In this document: in pieces, positions 1 to 8,161 of the stretch
How positions within the stretch are numbered: the first letter of the stretch is position 1
How the letters are laid out: each line of letters starts with the position of its first letter
Source of the DNA: Pseudomonadota bacterium
GTDB taxonomy: Bacteria > Pseudomonadota > Alphaproteobacteria > SP197
NCBI GenBank assembly: GCA_039028155.1
Contig: JBCCIS010000026.1
Location: 1 to 64,000 of the forward strand
Direction of reading: 5' to 3'
DNA length: 64,000 nt
Notes under the pieces: generated by a model
The model's database searches: none
The model's input: only the letters and a program-made list of their open reading frames with translations
What the model was told of the DNA's origin: nothing
Made by a program: the position numbers and the translations under genes

Positions 1-334
<334 letters not shown>

Positions 335-466
335 GCCGAACTCTTAAGTTCGGGTCAAAGCCCGCGCTCGACTACCGTATCAAGTCATCTTCGCATGGAA
401 GGCAACAACACACCGTTTCAAGCCGCACGCCCAGACAAGGGGCCTGTGGCGGGGCCGCGCTTCGAC

Positions 467-584
467 GGCCTGGTGGTCACAGCGAGGGGCCTGCACCCGA
501 TCCCATTCCGAACTCGGCCGTTAAATCCCTCTGCGCCGATGGTACTGCGTCTTAAGGCGTGGGAGAGTAGGACGCTGCCAGGCT
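467..584 (+). rRNA. rrf: 5S ribosomal RNA
   Basis: This is a complete 5S rRNA of about 117 nt. The terminal helix pairs GCCTGG at 468-473 with CCAGGC at 578-583. The conserved core CCGAACTCGG and the GGGAGAGTAGGACGCTGCC tail are both present. It lies 130 bp behind 23S in the same transcript, as expected for a bacterial rRNA operon. Confidence 0.96.
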
Positions 585-604
585 TTTGAAACGCGTCTCC
601 TCCT

Positions 605-625
605 GTTTGGCCCGAAGGGCCAAAC
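605..625 (+). other. hairpin between 5S rRNA and tRNA
   Basis: A perfect 9-bp stem (GTTTGGCCC / GGGCCAAAC) encloses the loop GAA. No T-run follows, so it is unlikely to be an intrinsic terminator. It may be an RNA-processing or stability element in the rRNA precursor, since the tRNA downstream belongs to the same transcript. Confidence 0.6.
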
Positions 626-743
626 GGACGAGAGCGGCAGCCGGATCCAAGATCCGGCGAAAGCGTTGCTGCCACATCGGCGATTGGCAGAGATCCGATA
701 CGCCGGCCGTCACGTCACACGATGTCATCTCTTACGAGCTTGC

Positions 744-820
<77 letters not shown>

Positions 821-828
821 TTACATGG

Positions 829-861
829 CGCCGCTGACTCATTCGGGTCGGCGGCGTTTTT
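829..861 (+). terminator. intrinsic terminator of the rRNA/tRNA operon
   Basis: A 10-bp stem, CGCCGCTGAC at 829-838 with GTCGGCGGCG at 847-856 (one G-U pair), has an 8-nt loop and is followed by TTTTT at 857-861. It lies 8 nt after the tRNA CCA end and closes the ribosomal operon. Confidence 0.88.
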
Positions 862-1015
862 GCGTTTGAACCTGTTGCTCGCGAAAGACATGGGTTGGGC
901 GACATAGGGTCAATGCACGTGGGTGTGCCAGATGCGTCTCCTCCGCATGCCACAGAGAGGGCCGCGGCGGAGGCACATGGAACCCGGCGTCACGGTCGCG
1001 GGAGTGGAGCAACGA

Positions 1016-1618
1016 TCAGGTTTCTGAGGGAAGTCCATAATAGGTGAGAAACATGTCGACGCAGTCCTCCATCACCGACTGCGGGTCTTCGACGTGCAGT
1101 TCGCCGATCAGGAATCTGGGCCAGAAGAAGAAGGCCTTCGCCCCGGCGGTCAGCATTTCGGTGGCGTATTGCGGATCGACCTCTTTCAGTTGCTTGGCGT
1201 CAATCGCGCCGGCCACAATCGCGCGCACCGGATTGTTGCTCATTTCCGCGCGGGCAAAGACGCGGCGCGCCAGCTCCAGGTCGCGCAGGTATTCGGTCAT
1301 CGCCATCCGGTTAAGGCCCATATAGCGCTCGTCGGTGATCGCTGCGATGTAGTCGCCGAGCGCCTTGAGCAGCTGCTCGCGCACCGGCTTGGCGGGGTCA
1401 TAGGGCGCTGAGGTGATCGCTCCGGTTTCGGCGACGATGATCTCGACGATCTCATCAAACAGCGCCTCTTTCGTGGGGAAATGGCGATAGAGCGTTCGGC
1501 TCGAAACATTCGCCCGCTTTGCGATGCGCGTCGTGCGCGCGCCTTCAAATCCGTGAAATCGGAACTCCTCCACGGCGGCGTCGATGATGTTTTTTCGTTT
1601 CATTTCAGAGCGTTTCAC
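1016..1618 (-). CDS. TetR/AcrR-family transcriptional regulator
   Basis: This is a 200-residue repressor of typical TetR length. The N-terminal helix-turn-helix spans about residues 10-57 and includes RIAKRANVSSRTLYRHFPTK. The remaining helical part would be the ligand-binding and dimerisation domain, whose ligand cannot be read from sequence. A second in-frame ATG at codon 6 is an alternative start. It is divergent from the hydrolase at 1729 across a 110-bp region holding two copies of an 18-bp palindrome, so it probably represses both itself and the hydrolase/SDR genes. Confidence 0.93.
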   Translation of the reverse strand: MKRSEMKRKNIIDAAVEEFRFHGFEGARTTRIAKRANVSSRTLYRHFPTKEALFDEIVEIIVAETGAITSAPYDPAKPVREQLLKALGDYIAAITDERYMGLNRMAMTEYLRDLELARRVFARAEMSNNPVRAIVAGAIDAKQLKEVDPQYATEMLTAGAKAFFFWPRFLIGELHVEDPQSVMEDCVDMFLTYYGLPSET

Positions 1619-1635
1619 GCATCGACTCCAAAAAA

Positions 1636-1653
1636 GTAAAATACCCTATTTAC
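1636..1653. promoter_or_regulatory. operator copy 1, GTAAA-N8-TTTAC
   Basis: This 18-bp palindrome has GTAAA at 1636-1640 and TTTAC at 1649-1653, 18 bp in front of the tetR start. An identical arrangement recurs at 1675-1692. Paired sites in a divergent tetR promoter are the usual pattern for TetR autoregulation; binding by this particular TetR is inferred. Confidence 0.7.
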
Positions 1654-1674
1654 ATCGTGGTTCCGCCTCACTAT

Positions 1675-1692
1675 GTAAACAGCATAATTTAC
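1675..1692. promoter_or_regulatory. operator copy 2, GTAAA-N8-TTTAC
   Basis: Second copy of the palindrome: GTAAA at 1675-1679 and TTTAC at 1688-1692, with the same 8-nt spacing. It starts 39 bp after copy 1 and ends 36 bp in front of the hydrolase start. The 39-bp phase is close to four helical turns, so two dimers could bind the same DNA face. Confidence 0.7.
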
Positions 1693-1728
1693 TTTGGCAA
1701 GACGCATCTGGTGAAAAGGACGCAGACC

Positions 1729-2676
1729 ATGACCGCTGAAACTTTCGTCGCAGGCGCGAACAAAGTCAGTTTCAAAAGCAAGGGCATCAACCTTGTTGGC
1801 GACCTCTACCTACCCGCGGATTTTGATCCGGGTAAGACCTATGAAGGGATCGTCATGACCCCGCCGTTCCCGCAGGTCAAAGATCAGGTCCTCGCCAACT
1901 ATGGTCCCAGATTGGCTGAGCGGGGCTATGTCGCCCTGGCGTTCGACTACAATTCGAAGGGCGAGTCCGATAGCTACGCCGCGAACTTCCGCGACGACGA
2001 GGACTTTCCACGCAAGTGGGAGGACCTGCGCAACGCGATCTCGTTCCTGGGCAGCCTGCCGTTCGTCGGCGCGATCAACGGGCTGGGCTTCTGTGGCGGT
2101 GGCAACATCATGTCATCCACCATCATTACGGACCTGCGTGTGAAGGCGTTCGCTTCGGTCAGCGCCATGATGGCGTCGGACATGATCCAGTTTGCCGACA
2201 TGGACATGTACAAGCAGCGCATCAAGGCCGCTAACGCTGCACGCCAAAAGATGTTCGAATCGGGTCAAGCGGTGTCGCATGACTACTTCGGCTATACCGA
2301 CCCGGACTACATGTCGAAAAACGCGAACGCCAGCCCCGGCGTGCTGGAAGGCTATGACTACTACGGTACCAAGCGCGGCGGCACGGAGACCTATCCCAAT
2401 TTCACAAACGTGCTGTTGTCCACGGTCGACGAGACTGCCCTTGTGAACCTTGGTGAGCAGTATGCCGACAAAATGATCCAGCCCTATTGCGGCATTGTCG
2501 GATCACAGGCCGAGACCGGTATCTGCACCAAGGTCTACTTCGACAAGGTGACTTCCGAGAAAGAGTTTCACGAGATCGAAGGTGCAAGCCACGTCGCGCT
2601 CTATGACCAGGCTGACTACATCGGCGAGGTCGTGGAGATCGTTGATGTTTTCTTCAAGAAGCACGGCGAGCTCTGA
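1729..2676 (+). CDS. alpha/beta hydrolase, dienelactone-hydrolase-like
   Basis: This 315-residue cytosolic hydrolase has an alpha/beta core. The nucleophile elbow reads GFCGGG with Cys122, as in dienelactone hydrolases and YcjY-type proteins rather than the serine of most relatives. The likely catalytic histidine is His288 in GASHVALYDQ. I start at ATG 1729, preceded by AAAAGGA; a longer frame back to 1657 would run through the operator and is less likely. It lies 77 bp before an SDR gene on the same strand and is probably co-regulated by the divergent TetR. The substrate is unknown, perhaps an ester or lactone xenobiotic. Confidence 0.85.
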   Translation: MTAETFVAGANKVSFKSKGINLVGDLYLPADFDPGKTYEGIVMTPPFPQVKDQVLANYGPRLAERGYVALAFDYNSKGESDSYAANFRDDEDFPRKWEDLRNAISFLGSLPFVGAINGLGFCGGGNIMSSTIITDLRVKAFASVSAMMASDMIQFADMDMYKQRIKAANAARQKMFESGQAVSHDYFGYTDPDYMSKNANASPGVLEGYDYYGTKRGGTETYPNFTNVLLSTVDETALVNLGEQYADKMIQPYCGIVGSQAETGICTKVYFDKVTSEKEFHEIEGASHVALYDQADYIGEVVEIVDVFFKKHGEL

Positions 2677-2753
2677 CGTCGCTCGGCGAAGAAACGCAAA
2701 CACCCTAGGCAGGAAGTCCTGCCTGTGAACAACCCTCAACTGAGTTTGGAACG

Positions 2754-3743
2754 ATGGCAAAAGAAAATCCATACGGCCCAAAAGGCTGGACCCCAGACAG
2801 CGTCGGCAACCTCGCCGGAAAGACATACGTGATTACCGGCGCCAATGCCGGCGCCGGCTACGAGGCAGCCAAGATCTTTCTGTCCAAAGGCGCAAGCGTC
2901 GTCATGCTCAATCGCAGTGTGCCCAAATCCGAAGCCGCCATTGCAGCTCTAAAGTCGGAGTTGGGTGCGGACGCCGACGTGCGTTACATCCTGATGGACT
3001 TGGCAGATCTCGCCTCCGTGCGCCAGGCGGCAGAGCGTGTCAACGCCGAGGTGCCGCACATCGATGCGTTCATCGGCAACGCCGCCATTGCCCAGGTCGC
3101 GACGCAGCAGTTCACGAAGGATGGCTTTGAAAGTCAGCTTGGCACGAACCACTACGGCCATTTTCTGCTGACCAGCCTGATCTTTGATCGGATTGTCGAG
3201 AGCAAGGGCCGGATCGTCATCGTGGGCAGCAACGGCCACAAGATGGGCCTTAAGCGCATTCAGTTCGAGGACATGAACTTCGACAAGAACTACAACCCGC
3301 ATTACACCTACTGCCACAGCAAGTTCGCGCAGATGATGTTTGCCTATGAGCTTGAGCGGCGGGTGAAGCAGGCCGAACTGCCGATCTCTGTCCATGTGTG
3401 CCATCCCGGTATGGCGAAGACAACGCTGGCACAAGACGAGTCCGCCGGGTTCATCAAGTTCATGCTGAAGATCGCGGCTCCTTTCGCGCAGTCCGCTGAA
3501 CGCGGCGCGTGGCCGGAGATCCTCTGTGCAACGGAAGAGAACCTTAAGGAAACCGCTTACTACGGTCCGACCAAGCGCAGTGAAATGGCGGGAGCAGTTG
3601 GCGAGTGTACCCTTGAGGAAAGCGTTCTCGACACGGACCAGGCCCGCAAACTGTGGGAACTTTCGGAGCAGGAGACCGGCATCACATGGGCGCTGGCATC
3701 GCATCAAGAGAGCCTTGAGAATGGACGGCGGGCGCAGGCTTAA
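2754..3743 (+). CDS. SDR-family oxidoreductase (retinol/protochlorophyllide reductase-like)
   Basis: This 329-residue classical-type SDR has a Rossmann nucleotide-binding motif TGANAGAG at residues 28-35. Catalytic Ser159 and the YxxxK pair Tyr186/Lys190 (YCHSK) are present. The length and the insertion around the substrate loop resemble the retinol dehydrogenase / light-dependent protochlorophyllide reductase branch, but no pigment genes are nearby. It would reduce a carbonyl or oxidise an alcohol with NAD(P). It follows the hydrolase by 77 bp and is probably in the same TetR-controlled unit. Confidence 0.87.
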   Translation: MAKENPYGPKGWTPDSVGNLAGKTYVITGANAGAGYEAAKIFLSKGASVVMLNRSVPKSEAAIAALKSELGADADVRYILMDLADLASVRQAAERVNAEVPHIDAFIGNAAIAQVATQQFTKDGFESQLGTNHYGHFLLTSLIFDRIVESKGRIVIVGSNGHKMGLKRIQFEDMNFDKNYNPHYTYCHSKFAQMMFAYELERRVKQAELPISVHVCHPGMAKTTLAQDESAGFIKFMLKIAAPFAQSAERGAWPEILCATEENLKETAYYGPTKRSEMAGAVGECTLEESVLDTDQARKLWELSEQETGITWALASHQESLENGRRAQA

Positions 3744-3789
3744 GGGTCGGCGACCCCTCCCGTCATTACGGTAACCAAGAGGCAGAACA

Positions 3790-4398
3790 GTGCGAACAGC
3801 CGGACTCGCGACGTTCGTCGGATTACGTGCGGTGCTTTTGGCGGCTTGTGAGACGCCATACTCTCCCTTGGAGTTTGACGCCGAGGGTGAACATTTTTCG
3901 GTGACCGGTGTTATCGATGAGAGCACGCCGGAGATCTTCAGGGCGATCACGAGCCAACATCCGCATATCAAAACCTTAGTTCTGCAATACGTCGAGGGCT
4001 CCGTTGACGACGACGCCAATCTTGAGTTTAGCCGCGACGTCCGCGACTTGGGCTTCGATACGATCGTGCCCTCGGACGGATTGATCGCGTCGGGTGGAAC
4101 CGATCTGTTTCTTGCCGGAAACCGCCGGACGCTCGAATCTGGTGCCTGTGTCGGTGTCCATAGTTGGGGTGGCGAGGGCCCGCCGGCGGCTGAACTTCCA
4201 AGGGACCACCACGAACATGCCAAGTATCTCGACTACTATCGTGACCTGGGTGTGGACCTGGAGTTCTATTGGTACACGCTTGCTGCGGCGCCGGCTGCTG
4301 AAATGCACTGGATGAGCGCCGATGAAGCCGATCGCTTTGGCCTGACGACCGGTCAGTCTCCCGAGCTTGGCGCTTCAATTGTTTGCCATGGCCGATAG
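3790..4398 (+). CDS. lipoprotein with ClpP/crotonase-like domain (COG3904-like)
   Basis: This 202-residue protein starts with GTG. A short hydrophobic leader ends in a lipobox-like LLAAC with Cys20, so it is probably a lipoprotein. The body resembles periplasmic ClpP-like proteins: ASGGTDLFLAG carries the expected serine region, and VGVHSWG matches the conserved IGVHS-type histidine segment. Proteolysis is therefore possible but not shown; several family members are of unknown function. It lies 46 bp after the SDR gene on the same strand. The leader is shorter and less hydrophobic than usual, so export is only moderately certain. Confidence 0.7.
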   Translation: MRTAGLATFVGLRAVLLAACETPYSPLEFDAEGEHFSVTGVIDESTPEIFRAITSQHPHIKTLVLQYVEGSVDDDANLEFSRDVRDLGFDTIVPSDGLIASGGTDLFLAGNRRTLESGACVGVHSWGGEGPPAAELPRDHHEHAKYLDYYRDLGVDLEFYWYTLAAAPAAEMHWMSADEADRFGLTTGQSPELGASIVCHGR

Positions 4399-4632
4399 CC
4401 CGGGCTGACGGAGGGTCAATCCAAAAAAGCGCTGGGACGACCACTTCGAAGAAGTCAGTGAGGGCATGCAGGCTGGACGTGGCGTGGTCGACATGATCAA
4501 ACCGAACCCGGCCGGACCGAAGGATAGGTCGGCAGTTCTCGTTCAAGGCGCGCCGATGCCGTTGCGGCGTCCGCCGTTTCGCCTCCGGCCTCGGGGCTGC
4601 TAGTCTCCCTTGGTGAAAGGGCAGGCGCGTTT

Positions 4633-6036
4633 ATGGCGGACGAAGGGCAAAGCCGGAAACTGACGACGATCGTCGCCGCCGACGTCGCGGGCTACAGCCG
4701 GCTGACCGCGGCCGATGAGACCGGCACGCTCACCGCGTTGCGCGCGCACCGCAGCGAGTTCATCGACCCCAGGATTGCCGCGCACCGGGGACGCATCGCC
4801 AACACGGCCGGCGACTCCCTCCTGATCGAGTTCCCGAGTGTGTCCGACGCCGTGCGCTTTTCCGTCGAGGTCCAGCGTGGCATGACCGAGCGCAATGGGC
4901 CGGTTGCCGAGGACCGGCGCATCGCCTTCCGTGTCGGCATCAACCTGGGCGACGTGGTGCAGCAGGACGACGACCTCCTGGGCGATGGCGTCAATGTCGC
5001 GGCGCGTCTGGAAGCCATCGCGCCGCCGGGACGTATCTGCGTGTCGGAGGTCGTGAAGGATGCGCTGGGCCAGGAGGCGGGGATCCGGTTCGAAGATCTC
5101 GGGCCGCAGCGGCTGAAGAACCTGTCGAAGTCGATTCACGCCTATCTGGTCGCGGATACCGATGGCGGTAGCACGGGCAGGTCGGGCAGCTACGGCCTCG
5201 CCGATCAAAGTACCGTGCGTTATCTGCAATCGAGCGATGGCGTCAGCATTGCCTATGCGGATGTCGGCGAGGGCTATCCCATGGTCATCATGGGCGGCTG
5301 GATGACGCACCTGGAGAAGGATTGGGAAAGCCCGATGATGGGGTACTTCCTCACCAATCTCTCCAAGAGCTTTCACCTTCTGCGGTTCGATCAGCGCGGC
5401 AACGGCATGTCCGACTGGGACAATGTCGAGATGTCGTTTGAGAAGATGGTCGATGACCTCGAACGTGTGGTCGACCGCTTTGACTATGAAAAGGTTGCGA
5501 TTTTCGCGACGTCGCAGGCGGCCTCCGTTTCGATCGCCTTTGCGGTGCGCCACCCCGACCGCGTCTCACATCTTGTGTTGCATGGCGGCTATGCCCGGGG
5601 CCGTCGCCATCGCGGCGAGCCCGGAGCGGACGCCGAGAGCGAAGCGCTGGTGACGTTGATCAGGCAGCGATGGGGCGCCGACAACCCGGCGTTTCGCCAA
5701 TACATGACGTCGCTCTTCATGCCCGATGCCAGCGCCGAGGAGGCCGCGTGGTTCAACGAGTTTCAGCGGACCTGCGGGCCCGGCGAAAACATGGCGGGCT
5801 TTCGCGCGATGTTCGACGACCTCGACATCGCCGAACGTTTGGAGCAGGTCCGTGCCCCGACGCTCATCCTGCACTGCAACGAGGATTCGGTGGCGCCACT
5901 CTCGGAAGGCAAATTCATGGCCTCGCGCATCCCCGGCGCCCAGTTCGTCATGCTGCGCAGCAAGAACCACATGATCTTCGAAAACGAACCTGATTTCCCC
6001 AAGTTCGTTCAGAGCATTCGAGACTTCGTTTCGTAG
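4633..6036 (+). CDS. class III nucleotidyl cyclase fused to alpha/beta hydrolase
   Basis: This is a 467-residue fusion. Residues about 8-175 form a class III adenylate/guanylate cyclase domain with both metal aspartates, Asp17 in AADVAGYSR and Asp61 in AGDSLLIEF, and the GDGVNVAARLE segment that carries transition-state residues. From about 195 there is an alpha/beta hydrolase with acid NEDS and histidine in SKNHMIFE. The nucleophile elbow is ATSQAA, lacking the usual glycines. Cyclase domains joined to hydrolases are known in actinobacteria and Alphaproteobacteria, where the hydrolase is thought to sense a small molecule. No membrane segment is visible. Confidence 0.88.
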   Translation: MADEGQSRKLTTIVAADVAGYSRLTAADETGTLTALRAHRSEFIDPRIAAHRGRIANTAGDSLLIEFPSVSDAVRFSVEVQRGMTERNGPVAEDRRIAFRVGINLGDVVQQDDDLLGDGVNVAARLEAIAPPGRICVSEVVKDALGQEAGIRFEDLGPQRLKNLSKSIHAYLVADTDGGSTGRSGSYGLADQSTVRYLQSSDGVSIAYADVGEGYPMVIMGGWMTHLEKDWESPMMGYFLTNLSKSFHLLRFDQRGNGMSDWDNVEMSFEKMVDDLERVVDRFDYEKVAIFATSQAASVSIAFAVRHPDRVSHLVLHGGYARGRRHRGEPGADAESEALVTLIRQRWGADNPAFRQYMTSLFMPDASAEEAAWFNEFQRTCGPGENMAGFRAMFDDLDIAERLEQVRAPTLILHCNEDSVAPLSEGKFMASRIPGAQFVMLRSKNHMIFENEPDFPKFVQSIRDFVS

Positions 6037-6045
6037 AACCTCGGC

Positions 6046-6402
6046 CTAATCCCGCGCGCCATCGCGGATCCTCTGAAGCCCATCTGGCGAGACGCGCCAC
6101 CGGACGCGACCGGTGATGGTGTCGCCGTCCAGGGCACCGATCGCATCGCTTCGTATCGATAGTGCGTTGTCGCCGGCGACCAGATAGCGTCCGTCGGCGT
6201 CGCGGGCGCGAACCCGCTTCACCATGCGACCCAAGGACGGATGCCGGATCACGACAACGGCGTTCGGCTCAACAGAGTTGCGGTCCCTTCTTGCCAGGAC
6301 ATAGTCGCCGTCGTTGAGCGCCGGCGCCATGCTGTTTCCGTCGACCCGCACAAGCGACCAGCCGAACAGACCGCGCCAACGGTCCCAAACGGGTGTCGTC
6401 AC
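6046..6402 (-). CDS. sodX: SodX-like nickel SOD maturation protease (S26 family)
   Basis: This 118-residue S26 (signal-peptidase-like) serine protease has catalytic Ser24 in DGNSMAP and Lys62 in GRMVKRV, followed by the family GDN segment. Such small S26 proteins next to sodN remove the SodN propeptide so that the new N-terminal histidine can bind nickel. The start is GTG and overlaps the sodN stop as GTGA, so translation is coupled. No strong transmembrane segment is visible, in keeping with a cytoplasmic maturation role. Confidence 0.9.
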   Translation of the reverse strand: MTTPVWDRWRGLFGWSLVRVDGNSMAPALNDGDYVLARRDRNSVEPNAVVVIRHPSLGRMVKRVRARDADGRYLVAGDNALSIRSDAIGALDGDTITGRVRWRVSPDGLQRIRDGARD

Positions 6403-6899
6403 AGCTGCGGATAGACGACCGGCATGGCGGGCGGGTAGGGCGCGGTCTTGCGTTCGGTCTTGATGTCCTTGGTCGCCCAGAAGATTTCGGCGAACTGGTT
6501 GACCAGCTCAACCAGCGCTTCCGCATCGGCCCGATCGGTTCCTTGTTTGCACGCGCTGGCCTTCATCATGATCTGATGCGTGACGTCATGGATCTCGGGA
6601 TGCGCCTCGAACTGGGGCGCCTTGAAATAGTCGCCCCAGATGATGCGCACCTCGTGCTTGACCTTTTCGGCTTCCTCTTCCTTGCGCAGCACGCAGCGCG
6701 AAAGCGTGTTCGCACGCTCTATGGATGCGGCATCCCCGCTACCTTCCGCCTCCTTCATGATGTCAATCATGCGAACAACCGACAGCGCGGCGATTAGCGC
6801 CGGTGCAGGGTCATAGATCTTGCAGGGGATATCGCAATGGGCCCGCGCGCCAGGCACGCGCAACATCGGGTCCGCAGACTTCAAGAGTTTGTGGAGCAA
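6399..6899 (-). CDS. sodN: nickel superoxide dismutase precursor
   Basis: This enzyme dismutates superoxide to oxygen and hydrogen peroxide. The nickel hook HCDIPCKIYDP is unmistakable: His21, Cys22 and Cys26 would be residues 1, 2 and 6 of the mature enzyme. I start at TTG 6899, which has AGAGGA six bases upstream and gives a 20-residue propeptide ending GARA. An ATG at 6866 with a weaker site would leave a 9-residue propeptide. The mature part of about 146 residues is longer than the Streptomyces enzyme of about 117. It is third in a four-gene operon. Confidence 0.96.
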   Translation of the reverse strand: MLHKLLKSADPMLRVPGARAHCDIPCKIYDPAPALIAALSVVRMIDIMKEAEGSGDAASIERANTLSRCVLRKEEEAEKVKHEVRIIWGDYFKAPQFEAHPEIHDVTHQIMMKASACKQGTDRADAEALVELVNQFAEIFWATKDIKTERKTAPYPPAMPVVYPQL

Positions 6900-6909
6900 C
6901 GTGAGTCCT

Positions 6910-7443
6910 CTAGTGAAAGTTTCGACCAGGTCTGGGTTTTGGTTTGACGGCCGCCAGGCACGACTGGGCAGCACTCTTGGCCATTCTGAAGGCGCGGTCA
7001 ATCTCTGCTTGGGGCGCGCCTGTCTTGTGTAAGTGGGCAAGAAGATTGGCGTAGGCGCGCTGCATATCGCGCAGGCAATTCATGCGCACCGCCGCGGGGG
7101 CGCCGTTGTCGAGAACTGCCTTGCGAAGAAGCGATGATGCATGCTCAAGAATGTGCAGCGCTTCCTGCGGCCGGCCGTCGTTCATATAGGCGTTGGCCGC
7201 ATTGTTTGTGGCAACCACGAGCGCCGGACCCGGCGCCGCACCTTCCCTGGCCGTACCGGCGAGGGCGGAGAAAAGCAGGCGTTCGGCTTCAAGCACACCA
7301 CCCAGATAGAAGGCCAACGCCGCCTCGTAGCTATCGGCGAGAAACGCGGCGTTGCCGCGCTCCATCATCTCCCGCCAGCGCGTGTCGGGTTGAGGCAGGT
7401 CGGACGCGGCGTCGCCGCCGGGATGATCCGTCTCAGGTTTCAT
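6910..7443 (-). CDS. TPR-like helical protein of the nickel SOD operon
   Basis: This 177-residue soluble protein has helical repeats that look like two or three tetratricopeptide units: around residues 29-55 (GNAAFLADSYEAALAFYLGG) and 77-105 (NNAANAYMNDGRPQEALHILEHA). The start ATG at 7443 overlaps the upstream stop as ATGA, and the next gene sodN begins 11 bp after its stop, so it is embedded in the nickel SOD operon. I know no established role for a TPR protein in nickel SOD maturation. A scaffold or chaperone for SodN and its protease is an inference from position only. Confidence 0.8.
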   Translation of the reverse strand: MKPETDHPGGDAASDLPQPDTRWREMMERGNAAFLADSYEAALAFYLGGVLEAERLLFSALAGTAREGAAPGPALVVATNNAANAYMNDGRPQEALHILEHASSLLRKAVLDNGAPAAVRMNCLRDMQRAYANLLAHLHKTGAPQAEIDRAFRMAKSAAQSCLAAVKPKPRPGRNFH

Positions 7444-7904
7444 ACGCGTTCTTCCCGTCGGCGTGACTTGATGTAGGCGTAGAGAACATGGGTGGCCCGC
7501 CATGCGCCCAGCGCGAGAAGCGCGCCGGCGATCGCCGTCTCGATGCCAAACAGAACGCCGCCGTGGATGCCGTGGCCAGCGCCGAGAATCAGCACAAACG
7601 CCAGCAAGATCAGATTGGCCGCCACGATGGCCGCGGGATGGCGAACCAGCATAAGCAGCGCGGCTGCAACACCGATGCCGAGAAAGACCGCGATATGATC
7701 GATGGACCCCAGCACATGAAACGTGCCGATTTCGCCTTCATGGCCGGGATGGGCCAGTGCTGCCGGAGCCAGCAAGGTGATGGGCATGGCGGTCAGCCAG
7801 ATGCTGCGCCACAGCCAGACCCCGCGCCACGTGAACCGGCTGACGGGCGCTTGATTGTTCGTGAGAGATCGCTTGTCTGTTGGTCGCCGAGTTTTAACCA
7901 TCAC
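7440..7904 (-). CDS. HupE/UreJ-like membrane protein, candidate nickel permease
   Basis: This 154-residue membrane protein has a leader-like segment (about residues 27-50, ending LAHPGHEG) and about three further hydrophobic helices. The histidine pattern after the leader (HPGH), the segment SIDHIAVFLGIG and GAGHGIHGG recall HupE/UreJ proteins, which bring nickel to hydrogenase and urease enzymes. It is shorter than the usual 190-200 residues. Its position at the head of the sodN operon fits nickel supply for SodN. Its start could be one codon later (tandem ATG). Confidence 0.72.
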   Translation of the reverse strand: MMVKTRRPTDKRSLTNNQAPVSRFTWRGVWLWRSIWLTAMPITLLAPAALAHPGHEGEIGTFHVLGSIDHIAVFLGIGVAAALLMLVRHPAAIVAANLILLAFVLILGAGHGIHGGVLFGIETAIAGALLALGAWRATHVLYAYIKSRRREERV

Positions 7905-7924
7905 TTAGAAGACTTTACGCTTCA

Positions 7925-7956
7925 GAATATGAGAATGAATTGCATTCGCAATATTC
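7925..7956. promoter_or_regulatory. palindrome in front of the nickel SOD operon
   Basis: Nested inverted repeats share a centre near 7940: outer GAATAT (7925-7930) with ATATTC (7951-7956), and inner GAATG (7933-7937) with CATTC (7943-7947). The arms TGAGAAT and ATTCGCA look like Fur-family half-sites. The site is 20 bp in front of the HupE-like start. A metal-responsive regulator such as Nur, Fur or Mur is the likely binder; which one cannot be told from the sequence. Confidence 0.55.
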
Positions 7957-8072
7957 ACATAGCCTTTGTCAAAGGGCAAGACGCTTGTTGGTCGGCTAGG
8001 TGCCTCTTTGCGTGTGGGATTCGGCACATCGGTGTCCGATTTCGTGATTTAAGAAAAGCAATTCAAATCATA

Positions 8073-8094
8073 GATAAGAAATATTTTTCTTATC
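8073..8094. promoter_or_regulatory. 22-bp palindrome in front of the flavin monooxygenase
   Basis: This perfect inverted repeat has GATAAGAA (8073-8080) and TTCTTATC (8087-8094) with a 6-bp AT spacer. It lies 67 bp before the monooxygenase start, in the AT-rich divergent region shared with the nickel SOD operon. The symmetry suits a dimeric regulator, but no regulator gene adjoins it. Confidence 0.55.
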
Positions 8095-8161
8095 CAGCGG
8101 TTTCCATAGTCTGGCGCTTGGACGGGCTGAGACCCCAGCCCTGTCAGCAGAGGATCCGGAC

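Noticed and set aside
2949-4223. Minus-strand frame of over 400 codons opposite the SDR and lipoprotein genes
   Set aside because: It is antisense to two genes with clear family motifs, and its composition is that of a shadow frame.
4421-4576. Short plus-strand peptide (PKKRWDDHFEEVSEG and onward) that looks partly protein-like
   Set aside because: It could be a remnant of an antitoxin-like gene, but it has no start, no partner and no recognisable fold.
4600-5553. Long minus-strand open frame opposite the cyclase-hydrolase gene
   Set aside because: It is antisense to a protein with clear cyclase and hydrolase motifs; its own translation is His/Arg-rich and has no recognisable domain, as expected of GC-rich shadow frames.
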